Of a stretch of 64,000 nt of DNA, positions 33,240 to 45,754 are shown piece by piece. This DNA is from Talpa occidentalis (taxonomy: Eukaryota; Chordata; Mammalia; Eulipotyphla; Talpidae). The stretch spans positions 114,982,734 to 115,046,733 of the forward strand of contig NW_023605305.1 of NCBI RefSeq assembly GCF_014898055.3, read 5' to 3'. The notes beneath the pieces were generated by a model, which made no database searches, was not told the origin of the DNA, and worked only from the letters and a program-made list of their open reading frames with translations. Position 1 is the stretch's first letter. Each line of letters starts with the position of its first letter. The position numbers and the translations under genes were made by a program.

Positions 33240-33860
33240 TCACTCCAGACGGCGCCCAGAGCGTCCAAGTCTCACAGGAAACGCCGCTCGCCCAAGATGG
33301 CGCCGGCCGCCAACAAGGCCTGGGGCACGTGGCCGCCCGGCGTCACTCACCGGAGCTGGGGGCGCCCACACGCAGGGCCACAGAGAAGACACGGCGGTGG
33401 CCCCCGCGTGAGGGCCGTGGCGGAGAGCCCCGCGCTCGGGACCAGACGACCACGGAGGCGACGGCCCCGGGAGGCAAGGCCGCGGCCAGCCGGCCCAGGG
33501 CGCTCGCCGGCGACCCCGACACGGCGCAGCGGCCGCTCCTCTGCAGCGCCGGGTAGCGCGGGGCCCCGGGGTCGCGGCTTCTCGGGAGCCACCGGCCCGT
33601 CCCCACAGCAAACAGCTCCCTGAGGACCTGGCCGGGAGGCCGGCTGCTCCTTTCAGGCGGGGCTGGAGGCAGCGGGAGGCGGGTGCGGTCCCAAGCACCC
33701 CTGAAGCTCTTGGGCTTCTCGTCCCCCTGTGGAGGCCCAGGCCGTCTGTTAGGCGCGTCGGCGGGCATGGAGTCCAGCGAGCAAGTGTCCAGCCCCAGGA
33801 GAGACACCCAGCAAGTGCGAGCTGGCGGGTCGGCCCCAAGCTGGCGCCTGCCTGCGCTAA
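33240..33860 (-). promoter_or_regulatory. Intragenic CpG island in intron 1, possible alternative promoter and first exon
   Basis: CpG-dense sequence with a YY1-type AAGATGGCGCC (33294-33304). On the minus strand a strong donor CTCCG|GTGAGTGA lies at 33351/33350. Reading up to it, an open frame from an ATG at 33768 (139 codons plus one base) would join exon 2 in frame. High GC keeps frames open by chance, and the ATG context is weak (T at -3). No other member of the gene is seen here. Confidence 0.5.
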
Positions 33861-34452
33861 CTCCTCTCCCCGCCCTCTGGACCCCTTTGCATCCCGCAGC
33901 TGATTGGACCGATTATCAAGCAGCTAACAGCCCGCACCTGGTCCATTCCCCCTCCAGGCCCCAAGCCCCGGCGAAAAAACTTCCTGTAGCTGCAGGAGGA
34001 ACAGCACAGGAGCAACAGCACTGGAGCTGGCCGGTGGGGCCCAGGCAGGGCGCACAGGCCTTGGGCAGGCGGGAAGGGGAACCGTGTGGCAAGGCTGGGG
34101 GGATGGGGGGGAAGGTGCCAGCAGCCTAAGCCCCAGAGGAGCCACTGGTGGTGGGCAGTGAAATGGACACCACCCTAGGCCGCTCTCAAGCAAGATGCTC
34201 TGGGGCCAAGCACAGGAGCCCAAGGCGGGATCTCTCTTTTCACTAGGAAACCCCTTCAGGGCAGTGCTTAGCACACAATAAGTCTTCAAAAAATGCCTTT
34301 TTTTGCCTAACTCCCTCCCCCACTCCTTCCACCTCATTCCACTGTGCCCAGCACAGCATCCCCCCCAAGAGCTCCCTCTACTCCTCCCCATCAGACCCTC
34401 CAAGTCCTACCACCATTTCCAAGGTGCCATCGTAGTGCACGCGTGCTCGAGC

Positions 34453-34458
34453 TCTCTT

Positions 34459-34505
<47 letters not shown>

Positions 34506-34522
34506 ACACACACACACACACC
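34453..34522. repeat. (TC)n(AC)n compound microsatellite
   Basis: TCTCTCTCTCTCTCTCTCTC is followed by ACACACACACACACACACAC with one AACAC interruption. Confidence 0.95.
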
Positions 34523-35860
34523 AGTTTCTCATTCCCATCCCAGTCTTTCCCTTTACTGCGCCTTCAAGAAAAAGGGTTCACTTAATAGTACCTTCTACAT
34601 GTGATCTCAAAAGGGAAACGTGGGTCCTCTCCTAGATGAATGAGCAAAGCTGAATAGCTCACCCCTTCCCAAGTCTCCAGGAGCAGCAATTTCACACATA
34701 TTTAGTGAAATTATCATATCTTGATCTATCAGTCCTACACCCCTTCCTACTCCCAAGATGTTGTAATATTCTTCGTAGAATGCAAATCTCATACATGCTT
34801 TTATTTTTACGGATTATTGGAAGGAATATTTACATCACTTCCTACCTACTGCATAATGCTGGGTGGTTTTCGGTTTGTTTTTTTAACCTCTATTACAGTG
34901 TATACTCAGGGTATTACCACTCTTCCCCTCTAAATCAAACCTAGGAGAGAAAAAAAACTCAACCCAACCATATGCTTTGCCCCTTCTCCCCAGATGTACT
35001 TGTTTACCACACGCTGCTGTGGAGACACACCAGTACAGACACCAGAGCTCGTCACATGGCCCCATCACCACCACTAGTTTGTGGACGTGTCAGAACAAGA
35101 TTTAACTTTTTTCCCAAGAGTTTCTAGTTTTTTATCAGGGCTCCAAAGAGCAAAACAAATTTCTAAGAGACAAAGCCCACAAACAGCCAAGTGCTAACAT
35201 AAAGATCAGGAGACGTTCAGAGAGCTCCTGATGAGCCAGCATTTGTCTTTTTCTATGAAAGGCTCTTTGGATTGGTTATTTAGGAAATTTAAAAATTTGT
35301 ACAGGGGAAGTGACCTTTGGAAAAATAAGGGCAAAGAGTCATACAAAAAATCTATTATTATAATTAGCACAACAGCAGCAACTTAAGTAGAAACAGAAAT
35401 CGTATTTATTTTTTAGATCCAAAGCAGTGTGTCTATTTGTTTTTCTTTTTCCTTTCAAATAGAGCAAATGACAGTCCAACGTTTAGTTCTCAATAAATTC
35501 AACTTTTAGATGAGTAGTGTATGAAAACAAAAGTTCTACTTGAGCCGTTAAAGAATCTGATTACTAAACTTCTGACATGAGAGAAAAAAACATACTATAA
35601 ATCGGAAGAGGCTGTCCAACAGCACACACATTACTTTTCTAGAACCAACCCTCAACCGTTTAGTTGCTAACAACTTTTTCTCCCTTACAGGTCACTTCAC
35701 AGTCAATTATAGAGCTTCCATTCAAGGGAAGAAAAAGCAGATGGCGAAAATTTTTCAATAACTGTACTGTCTGCAAATAGTTCTCCATAGGAAAACATGG
35801 GACACACTGAAAATTTCTTCTGATAAATTAACTTCCTCCAGCATATAACTACTAATTTTC

Positions 35861-36110
35861 CTTTTAAGATTTATTTTATTTATGCATACAAGAGCTGGGG
35901 TGCAGGCCAGAGATGATGAGGTGAGAGGATTCACCAGGGACAGAGTGGGGAGCACAACAGGCAGATGTACTGAAATAACAGCAGGTGAGTCAGGAGAGGT
36001 CTGCTGCGCCATGTGGGTAGCTCCCTGGCTGGGGATCAAACTCATGATGCAGTGGCTGCGGATAGCTTCATAGTGCTGCGTCTTAACCCCTTGCACCACC
36101 AGGGAGGCCC
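35861..36110 (-). mobile_element. tRNA-derived SINE, older subfamily, minus orientation
   Basis: Reverse-complement start ...CACCACCAGGGAGGCC at 36110, tail TTTATTTATGCATACAAGAG at the left, flanked by CTACTAATTTTC at 35849-35860 and 36112-36123. Confidence 0.92.
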
Positions 36111-36389
36111 CCTACTAATTTTCTTAAAAGTCTCAAACAATTTGAAAAAGACATGTGCCTTTGATAAAATTAAGTAATTGAGTTCAAGGAAAGATACTTT
36201 GTGTTTCCATTATTATTTGTTAGATTCTCCATCTTCCTGTTCTCTAGGTCCATCTTTCCTGGTTACATCTAAACCTCACTTGAATTCCTGCAGATACATC
36301 ATGTGACACATTCACTGGCACTTGCTCATGGATGGCCTGACACTCATGTCTTATGGCTCCAATCTATCAGTCATTCATTGAAAGTTTAC

Positions 36390-36560
36390 CAAGTTGGGTC
36401 CACCATGTACGAAGGTACCAGGTGCCATATAAAGGGCCTGAGGATACAAATGAAAGAAAGAAGCCATGGTCCTACTCTCAGGGAACTCAGTCTGGTGGGA
36501 GAAATCTACACGGTAGGATGCCCAGTGGAATAGGAAAAGGTGGTAAGGTGCAACCAGTCT
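36390..36560 (+). repeat. Ancient interspersed repeat (LINE-2/L3/MIR type)
   Basis: ACCAGGTGCCATATAAAGGG, CCTGAGGATACAAATGAAAG, GGTCCTACTCTCAGGGAACT then CAGTCTGGTGGGAGAAA resemble the common old repeat with CTGGGGATACA and CTCATGGAGCTTA. The family assignment is uncertain. Confidence 0.4.
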
Positions 36561-36787
36561 ACCTGCATGGGTTAAGGAAATGTCTCAAACTGAGTCATTA
36601 GTGTGTGTAAGAAGAGTTCATCAATGTATCTTGGAGGACAAGATACATTTCACATAGAAGAATTAAGATCCTTTAAGTTGATACCTTTCTTTTATACTTT
36701 TAAAAATCCTAAACTATCTAACACATTGTTGACACACAGAGACTAACAAATATTTGTAGTTCTAAATTGTCCTCAAAAGTCCATGTG

Positions 36788-37080
36788 GGTCTCCCCGGTG
36801 GCGCAGCGGTTGAGCGCTGGGTTGCGAAACTGCCCATGGCCTCTGCGGCGCCGGTTCGATCCCCGGCTGCTCCCCGGCCACCGGAGGAGGTCGCGGACCT
36901 CTCCTGCCGCCCGCTGCTCCCCTCAGCAGTGTACTTCGGTCCTTCTGCCTGCTCTGCTCCCTGCTCTGGCTCTGGTGAATTCTCTCACCCTCCCGCACTT
37001 CTGACTGTACCCAGTGCATGTATAAACAAAACAAACAAACAAACAAATAAATAAAACATGCCTCTATTAAAAAAAAAAAA
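36788..37080 (+). mobile_element. tRNA-derived SINE, young double-tail subfamily
   Basis: GGTCTCCCCGGTGGCGCAGC start, same body as the 24070 copy (a short section near 36890 is missing), AAAC/AAAT tail, CATGCCTCTATT, poly(A). The perfect duplication AAAAGTCCATGTG is at 36775-36787 and 37078-37090. Confidence 0.95.
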
Positions 37081-37656
37081 AGTCCATGTGTGTGGATAAA
37101 TGAGAGCTAATCGATACCTAAAACAGACTTGTGAATTATTTACTGGTCTCAAATGTCATCATTCACCCCCTAGATATATATAATCAAAGCCTAGAGGAAC
37201 AAATATATTTGTCTGATAACTCTTTTGCTGTAACTTTTTGTTTTAATAGCTTAAACATTAAATACTCTTTATCTCTTTTTTATCTCTTTTCCAATGGAAA
37301 ACACATACCTGTTGAAAAGATGCTAGGACTTGGTATTCTGAATCTGAATACCAAAATTGGGAACCCTCAGTCCTACAGGGATTTTCAGAGAAATCAAATC
37401 AGTCTAGTCATTGAAAATCCACAACCTAACAAACTCAGTATTTTGCACTTAAAAATACTATCCAAGTTTGTTCACAAACTTGGCCACCACCATCCTCTCC
37501 ACCCACACCAACCCCAGCAACACACACATTCCTATTTCCAGGTTGGAGTTAAGAAACAGAAACTCCAGCCCAGGAGATGCTGAGCATTACTTAGTTCTTT
37601 TATTTGTATAGGTTGTGCCTTTTGTGGTAGTAAATTTTCTTTTAAAAGCAACCAAG

Positions 37657-37974
37657 GGGGCCTCCCCGGTGGCGCAGCGGTTGAGCGCTGGGTTGCGAAG
37701 CTGCCCGCAGCCTCCGCGGCGCCGGTTCGATCCCCGGCTGCTCCCAGGCCACCGGAGGAGGGCTCCACATGGCGCGCAGACCTCTCCTGCCGCCCGCTGC
37801 TCCCCTCAGCAGTGTACTTCGGTCCTTCTGCCTGCTCTGCTCCCCGCTCTGGATCTGGTGAATTCTCTCACCCTCCCGCACTTCTGACTGTACCCAGTGC
37901 ATGTATAAACAAACAAAATAAATAAATTAATTAAATAAATAAAGCATGCCTCTATAAAAAATAAATAAATAAAT
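37657..37974 (+). mobile_element. tRNA-derived SINE, young double-tail subfamily
   Basis: GGGGCCTCCCCGGTGGCGCA start, near-consensus body, AAAC/AAAT-type tail, CATGCCTCTAT(A), then AAAT repeats. The perfect duplication AAAAGCAACCAAG is at 37644-37656 and 37975-37987. Confidence 0.95.
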
Positions 37975-38199
37975 AAAAGCAACCAAGCCTTTTATATTTA
38001 CACACATAAAATTAGTTATGGGCATATAATGCAGTCTGACAAATCCAGTCTACCTGGGATTATAGACTATACCATTTCTATTTATTTAAATAATTAACAC
38101 TTCACACGTGGGTCTTACGTGGAACAAGTCTGGTGGTAAGATACAGAAAGCCAGTCTATTTTCTTTGTTTAGCACTTTTAGAATTACGGACTTTAAAAC

Positions 38200-38345
38200 T
38201 AGGATATCAGCTATCACTTCACTCTGTACCCTCAAGTCACAGACGAGGACACTGAGAATCAGGTGAGTGAGGTTAAGTGACTTGCCTAGAGCCACAGAGC
38301 TAACTGGAGATACAGAACGAAAATCTGTTGACACCATCCAGTGGT
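38200..38345 (-). repeat. MIR SINE fragment
   Basis: ACGAGGACACTGAGAATCAG and GAGGTTAAGTGACTTGCCTA then GAGCCACAGAGCTAACTGG are the reverse-oriented MIR signature. Confidence 0.75.
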
Positions 38346-38817
38346 CTTTACTTGACCTCACATCTATCAGTAACTTGCAGTTCTCCATGTGATCCTCTTT
38401 GTGGATTTACCTACAAAAATCTTTCCTCCTGCCACCCAATTACTTCTTATTTTTGCAAGGTGTGCACAAAAGAAAAAGAGATGTACCTAAGGAACGTAAT
38501 TACTTAGAGCAAAGCATATTAGGAAGGGGAATCATCTACAAAGAAAATCACGAAGGCAGCGCAAATCAAGTCATCATTTTCATTTTGCCCGTCACCATTA
38601 AAGACATACTGGATTTGACAATCTTCTTTTAATACTATATCCCTCAGTACTCAAGTTTTTAGCAAGAGGATAGCGTAAAATTATGTGACACAGGGACAGA
38701 CTTTTTCTTTTCTGTTGATACTTTGAAGCTATCATATACTTTCTCAGTCATTATTAAGTAATCAAACAGCAGTAACTAAATTTGAACAGACTAAAGTATA
38801 AAACAAAAACTGAGAGA

Positions 38818-39118
38818 GGGGCCTCCCCTGGTGGCGCAGCAGTTGAGTGCTGGACTGCAAAGCTGCCCGCAGCCTCTGCAGCGCCGGTTCGATCCCCGGC
38901 CGGTGGTTCGATCCCCGGCCACCGGCGAGGGTCCCACATGGCGAGACAGACCTCTCCTGCCGTGCCCGCTGCTCCCCTCAGCAGTGTATTTTGTCAGTCT
39001 GCCTGTTTTGCCTGTTCTGCCCGCCCCGCTCTGGCTCTGGTGAATTCTCTCACCCTCCCGCACTTCTGACTGTACCCAGTGCTTGTATGAATAAATAAAT
39101 GTTTAAAAAAAAAACAAA
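38818..39118 (+). mobile_element. tRNA-derived SINE, intermediate subfamily with duplicated B box
   Basis: GGGGCCTCCCCTGGTGGCGC start. The GGTTCGATCCCCGGCC block occurs twice in tandem (38886-38901 and 38905-38920, 19-bp period), doubling the Pol III B-box region. The body ends CCCAGTGCTTGTATGAATAA and A-rich. Confidence 0.93.
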
Positions 39119-41544
39119 AAAACAAACAGAGAAAAAGCTAAGGCACGAACTTTTAACATATTATCAATATCCAAAAATGTGAAACCTCTGGGAGCAGCAA
39201 AGCGGTAACTCTCCTCACACGTTTACTCAGGCTCATTTACAGGAAAACTACATTCTTCCTCTTGGGGAGAGTCACCACCAGCTCAGTAGCACCCCAGTCA
39301 CTGCAATTCTCTCCTAAGAAAACCTTAACCTCCAGAATCTCTTACTCAACAAGCATGCATAAGGAGCCCCTCTGTGAGGGCAACATGCAAAGTGAGGACA
39401 CGCCTAAACCAATAAACCATTATCCCTGCTTTCTGGAAGTTCACCTAGTGGACTGATTCCAGAGAAAACGCCAAGGTATCTATCAGCTAACTTCCTTTAT
39501 TCAACAAGGATTTACTAAGTGCCAGACACCAGAGAAAGAAAATGAAGAGGACATTTTTCAAAATGTATTAAACTTGCTCTTTTGGATTATTAAAATCACG
39601 CGCTCTTCTCCAAGAATGCCAATGATCAGAAGCCAACTGTCAAGGCTTCTGAAGCAACCCTAGCCAAGCAGTTTGGGTACAAGCACTGTTCACTTAATCT
39701 TACTGTCTGGGTGGTCAGGCAGATTGTGTCCTGGACTGATAAATTTTTTTATCATAAGATCCATACTATAGGAACATTATTAATCTTACCAACAAACAGA
39801 GATGAGTTGTTTTCTATGCAGACAGATGATCCCAGCAGAATGTACTAGAAACCTGTAAGGTTAAACACAGCACAACCCTGAGAAACTTCCTGGCCAGCAC
39901 AGGCCTACGTCAAGGAGTATAGAGAGCCCTTCATGGCCACACAGCACCAGTTCAACTTTTCAGGGTGACAGGTCTCTGCTCTTCCTTTTTCCTTCCACAG
40001 AAAGTGCAAAAGGTACCAATTAGTAAACAAGTCATCTAGCAAATACCCCATCATCCTCTGAGTTTCATTCCTTGAAACTAATACAGGAAAAAAATGCTTT
40101 TTAAGAGTGAATCCTATCCCATGAACATTTTTAACACTGTAGGCAGTGGGGTAGTGATAGTAGCTGCTAGCTTTGTAGTTCACAAAATCCTTTCACTGTA
40201 TTATCTCATTTACTGGGGAAAAGTGGGAAAGAGATAAAAGGAAACTATCTCAAACACCCAAACTCAAACCCAGTTTTAACTGGAATTGAAAAGTGAGCAT
40301 TTTCAATTCTACCAAAGGGTCAAGAAGGTATTTCTATCAAAAGCATAGGATTGACTCTAGCAAAGCAAATCACAAAGTACCCCTTAAATCATGCCCTTAA
40401 ATGCTAGCCCTAAATGATTCAATTTGTAAATGTCAAGATTATAGTCTCAAGAAGAATCTGATATTGTAAATCTTTGTTGCTTAATGCCTTTCCCACAAAT
40501 GCATTACCCACAATTAAAGAATAAATATTTTCCTAAAGATGGAGTACTTAATAATCTTGATCTTGCGGAAGCTGGGCTCTAAAGACAAACTGACAACAAA
40601 CACTCAGCACTGAAACACTGTTTGAAGGTTTAACTAACATTCCTAATGTACCTATCAAGTATGAAGCCCTGGGTTAGACACAGCCATATAAATCATCTCA
40701 TTAACCTCAAGAGCTATGTCCAAACACTCCTAGATTCCCAAATTCTAACACTTGCAAATTTGATCCCACATAATTAATCAAAACCCAATTCCTACTGGAA
40801 TTCAACTACTTACTCTCAGACTTAAGCACTTAAATGTTTTCTACTAGGTAATGCTCACAAAAGCCCCTTGTGCCTGTTTTTAAGATCCTAACTCTAGAAT
40901 AAACACCACTCATACCAGATACAGGACATAATCTAAAACAAATACTCTCTCAATCACATTAGTTAAGGAGTAAAACTAGAATGTTAATAAAACTTTCAGC
41001 TAAGATTTTAATAGTCTTCCTAACAATACAATTTTCTAGTTCTCTAACTAGAGAAGTCTTATCCACTTGAATAAAATGCAGAAGGTAAGTTTGACCCAAA
41101 AGTCCCCACTCACAAACTCATCACACAGAACTTGAAGAATAAGAAAAAAATATTCCAACTGGCACAACCCACACTGCAATATTAACACCACATCACTCAC
41201 CACTGTGCTACAAGAGAGAGCTTGCAAGCGGGCAAGGAACATTCAGGACGCCAAAGAAACAAACAAAACTCTCCCATTCCTCAAAGCACAAACACATCCA
41301 AATGCCAAAGCAGGTCACACTGTCCAGTTTAAACCCAGGTGTGAGTGGGTGGGGCGGGGGTGGGCAGGTCTGCTTTTCAGCACCGAGACCGTTTTCTTAC
41401 TTAAATTCATCAAGAACCATTTTAACAAAGAAATACTGGAAGTTCTATCTACTTTAAAAACGTGATCTATGCAACTACACTGAACAAGCCATATATTTAA
41501 ATGGTAACATAATCATGGTTACAGATAATTCCTTGGGAATCCAT

Positions 41545-41770
41545 CAGATCTAAATCCCAGCTCTGTCACTTTCATGCTGTGTGATTTTGGCAAGTTGCTT
41601 AACTTCTCTCTGCCTTAGCAGGAAACTCATATGGCATTTTTTGTGATATCCTTAGCACCTTAAACAGTGCCTAAATATCTTAAATGAATTCATCTATAAA
41701 TAGGTATAAGAATATCTATCTTATGAAACTGTTTGAAGTATTAAGTGAGGTGATATATAAAGTGCTTAGT
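41545..41770 (+). repeat. MIR SINE, long copy with internal extra sequence
   Basis: AAATCCCAGCTCTGTCACTT, TGTGTGATTTTGGCAAGTTG then CTTAACTTCTCTCTGCCT, and later ATAAATAGGTATAAGAATAT and TTAAGTGAGGTGATATATAA form a near full-length MIR. About 65 bases (41620-41685) between the blocks look inserted. Confidence 0.75.
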
Positions 41771-44400
41771 ATAACTCAGGACAGGATCTCACTATCAAAC
41801 AACAAAGTTTTCTTCCCTTTACTCTCCAGTCAGGTCAGAAGTTATAGCAGAAGAATCATGGCAAAGATTACAACGGGTAAGTACTGTAAAAGCCAAACAC
41901 TGTAAAATGTTTGCTACAAAGAAACTAGTCTGAAAATCCAGGAATATTTAATCTTGGCATACAAAATTACATAACAGTGCCAGACCCTTATAGCAGATAC
42001 ACACTAAATGTTAGTTGATCCAGAAAATGCTATTTTGAGTCTTCAGGTACCTGTTACAAGACAGATCAAAGCTTGGCAGAAAAGAAAAGCTAACAGAAAA
42101 GGAAAAATAAAGAAACAGGAGTGAGAATGATTCACAACTTACATATACCTGAATGCGTATTTTAAAACCAAATAAAAAGTTTTTTAGAAGGCTATTCAAG
42201 TCTCTAAAACATTCCATTAGCAAGAATATTCTATCGATTCATAGTATTTAGTATTCTTTTCAAGTAATAAGATCTATGTAAGTAATTTGTTCCTAACTGC
42301 TGACTAGGTAAATAAGCTTGAAAGATTTGGGTCAAAAACATTCCTCTTCTCTTTACTCCAAAGACGAATGGGAGCTTTGAGACTACTTTACCTACAGCTT
42401 GTAACCAAAGCAGCCCATGTACATGGGGGGAAGTGGAGGGGGATATTTTCAGCCTCAAAATCGGGGGTCAGAGAGAAGATGCATTTAAATCCAAAACCTA
42501 ATGGAATCTCTTTCTTTGACAGTGAAGAATTGAATCTCAGAAGAGGTAGTTCTAAGAAACCCAGGTCACTGCTGCATTATGAGCCTGATAGACAGAAGTG
42601 TACACATTTAGTGTCTAAATAGAAGGAAAACCTATGCAGAACTGAAACATCTTGCGGTTAAACCTCACCATAATGTGGTCTACGACTTCCCATTTCCCAG
42701 ACCTCTGCTCTAGGTTTTTAACCACTTGACCCACCTCCGCTGAAGCAATGTGATATAGCCACAGGCCCCGAGCACTGCTCAGAAGAGCTGCACACCTAGC
42801 GTGCTCGCTAGCAACGAGGCATGCAAACATACCAGGCACCTGAAAAACGCCCTGGATTCGGATTACCTGAGAATGCTGGGCTACACTCAGTGCTTGTTAA
42901 AAGTTCCCAATAGGACAGCCCTTAGGTGTAAATGTATTAGAAACCAGTCAAACCCAGTCCGCTACCGCTACACCCAGACTGAAAAAATGGGCGCTCTTCT
43001 ATTCTCTTCCCACAGAAGCAGCAACCAAATTCTATTTATTGATATTTATCTTCAAATTACCCGACTCACTCTCTCCGTTCTCCATTACCAACATTTCTTT
43101 AAGGACTCCTTTCCCGGGACTATTCTAAGTTTTCTAACTGGTCTCAGCCTCTAGTTTACACCACACAGCTGAGTCAATTTTCCAGCGATTTAAAGCCTCT
43201 CCGATTTCTCTAACTCCACGACTTTATCTCCTTACGCTCCATGCCTGCTTGTTCAGTCCCTAAAACAACGGGGGTTGAGCTCAAAATCTGTCTCCGAAGT
43301 TTCCCCTCCTTAAGCAGCTCGTCTTCTCTCTTCTCTAAGGCCTAGAGGAGCATAAGGGTCAACTTTTTTCCCCACCTACTCCCTCTAAAGTTCTAAACAA
43401 CTCTATTCTCCTCACTGAACATTTGTACTTATGACTATGCTACTTTTTACGCAAATACTCAGTCTTTACCACAAATCAAGCTCTTGAGGCCTCTGACTCT
43501 TCCTATGGCTGAGGCCTGACTTTTCAGACAGCAGAGAGCCAGTGAACAGTTGCTGACGGTAACGATCGCCTCGGACACGCAGCTTCATTTTTCTGGGCCT
43601 CATTTTTCTCACCTGGAAACTGACGACACCTCATTAATGCCTTTTCCCGATGAAGGTGGTAGAAGGTGGCCGAGCAGGCAGCACGCCTACTGCCACACAG
43701 CCTGCCTATGTTTCTCACGTTTCTTTACAGATTGTGGATGTACATTACCGTGCCCTGTTTAACCCCGACTGTAAATTCCCAAAGGGCATTTCTCCTACTA
43801 TTTATTTACTGAGTGACACTTCCTTGGCATCTCCTTAAGAGCATCTTGTTCAAATTCCAGTACACAGTAGGTGTTTGGTAGAAAGTAATTTACAGTCTCA
43901 ACCAGGCAGCCAACATCAAAGGGAATTAACATCGACAGTTTCTTTAATCTTAATTTCCATAACGAACTGGAATGTATGTTACTAAAAATGACAAAGATAA
44001 TGTGAAAGAGACGGAATTTAATGTCATTAAGATGAGAGGTCACCTTGTACCAAATAGCTAGGATTTATTTTAGGCCACTGAAGAAGCTGGGATGCAGCAA
44101 ATCTTAAGCCTAACTCTCAAATTCTATTTTGAGAATTTGGAGATGGTGTGTAAAAGGCTCTATCACTGGTCAGTAAACACCAGGGACCAAGGATTCTGCA
44201 CGTCGTCGGATAATCTTGCCCCTAATACTAATTTAAAAATTTCAGAAAATGAATAGCCAACACTCAGCCAAGTTGCGTTCCCAACTCAAAGAAAACAAAA
44301 GCTCACAAAGTAACTTATAATAGCAAGTAAAATATTACAACAGAGGAGAACTTGCTGTCTAAAATTTTCGGCTAGTGGAATGACATCTTCCCATTGTCTT

Positions 44401-44692
44401 TTTTTTTTTTTTTTTTTTAAAGATTTATTTATTTATTTATACATACAAGCACTGGGTATAGTCAGAAGCGTGGGAGGGTGAGAGAATTCACCAGAGGCAG
44501 AGCCAGGAGCAGAGCAGGCAGAAGGACCGAAGTACACTGCTGAGGGGAGCAGCCGGCGGCAGGAGAGGTCTGAGCGCCATGTGGGACCCTCCTCCGGTGG
44601 CTGGGGAGCAGCCGGGGATCAAACCACTGCTGCAGAGGCTGCGGGCAGCTTCGCAACCCAGCGCTCAACCGTTGTGCCACCAGGGAGGCCCT
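44401..44692 (-). mobile_element. tRNA-derived SINE, minus orientation
   Basis: It has a T-run at the left, the reverse-complement body and ...GTGCCACCAGGGAGGCCC at the right. A perfect 16-bp duplication ATCTTCCCATTGTCTT lies at 44385-44400 and 44693-44708. It lacks the CATGCCTCTATT insert although its body is of the young type. Confidence 0.95.
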
Positions 44693-45300
44693 ATCTTCCC
44701 ATTGTCTTAACTCAGTTCTTCACGTGGGACTCTCTTCACGGAACTATCGCGACTTACTGATACTGAAGTCTCTGAGGAATTCTCTTTTTCTTTTCCTTTG
44801 ATGTCAGTTATCAATAATTCAAAAGGCAGTCATACACCAACTCATTTTAAATGACCCTGACTTTTCAAAGAACTATTTTAGAGCACAAAACCAGTATTTT
44901 CGAAGTTGAATCCTACATGTGATGTTTTCCAAGCAGGTATACAGCCTGGGTAAGACTTTAAGACAGCTGAGATACGAGGTTTATAAAAAATTCTAAGCCA
45001 GGTTTTGAAGGATGAAAGGAAACAGGGCTTCTTTAAATGTTTATACCCAACTCCATTTTCTCCATCCCTGTTCCTCAAGCCTGTTATTCTATAACACCTG
45101 CTAGCTCCTGCTATCTACCCTCCTTACTTGCTCTTTCCCGGACTGCTGCAGCCCCACTTCCCCTCACCCCAAGACTGTTTAGGGAACGGCAAGGTAAGAG
45201 TGTGCCAGGAACTAGGACTCTTGCTCTTCTTCCCTACTGAGTCTCCAAACAAAATCAAAGGCCACAAGCAATTTTCTCTTCATATCATAACTAGAGAGGA

Positions 45301-45361
45301 GTCATGGGGTGGCAGGAAAGGGTGGGGGGAGTCATGGGGGTGGCAGGAAAGGGTGGGGGGA
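45301..45361. repeat. 31-bp tandem duplication
   Basis: GTCATGGGG(G)TGGCAGGAAA then GGGTGGGGGGA is present twice in direct succession. Confidence 0.9.
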
Positions 45362-45441
45362 GCCATTTACTCAAAGGAACTGTAAGTTTATGAAAGCCCA
45401 CTCTCAAATACAACTAATGACAGCAAAAGGTTTCCTCTCAG

Positions 45442-45754
45442 GGGCCTCCCCGGTGGCGCAGCGGTTGAGCACTGGGTTGCGAAGCTGCCCGCAGACTCTG
45501 CGGCTCTGGTTTGATCCCCGGCTGCTCCCCTGCCACCGGAGGAGGGTCCCACATGGCGCGCAGACCTCTCCTGCCGCCCGCTGCTCCCCTCAGCAGTGTA
45601 CTTCGGTCCTTCTGCCTGCTCTGCCCCACGCTCTGGCTCTGGTGAATTCTCTCACCCTCCCACGCTTCTGACTGTACCCAGTGCATGTATAAACAAAACA
45701 AACAAACAAACAAACAAATAAATAAAACATGCCTCTATTAAAAAAAAAAAAAAA
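45442..45754 (+). mobile_element. tRNA-derived SINE, young double-tail subfamily
   Basis: GGGCCTCCCCGGTGGCGCAG start, full body, AAAC/AAAT tail, CATGCCTCTATT, poly(A). The perfect 17-bp duplication AAAAGGTTTCCTCTCAG is at 45425-45441 and 45751-45767. Confidence 0.95.

Noticed and set aside
36767..37054. Recurring protein-like frames (GASPVAQRLSAGLRSCP type) at many sites
   Set aside because: All come from translation of SINE copies, which explains their similarity. They are not a gene family.
45301..45361. CRISPR-like or phage-like repeat arrays
   Set aside because: Only two or three head-to-tail units without spacers, in a mammalian intron. These are minisatellite-type duplications.
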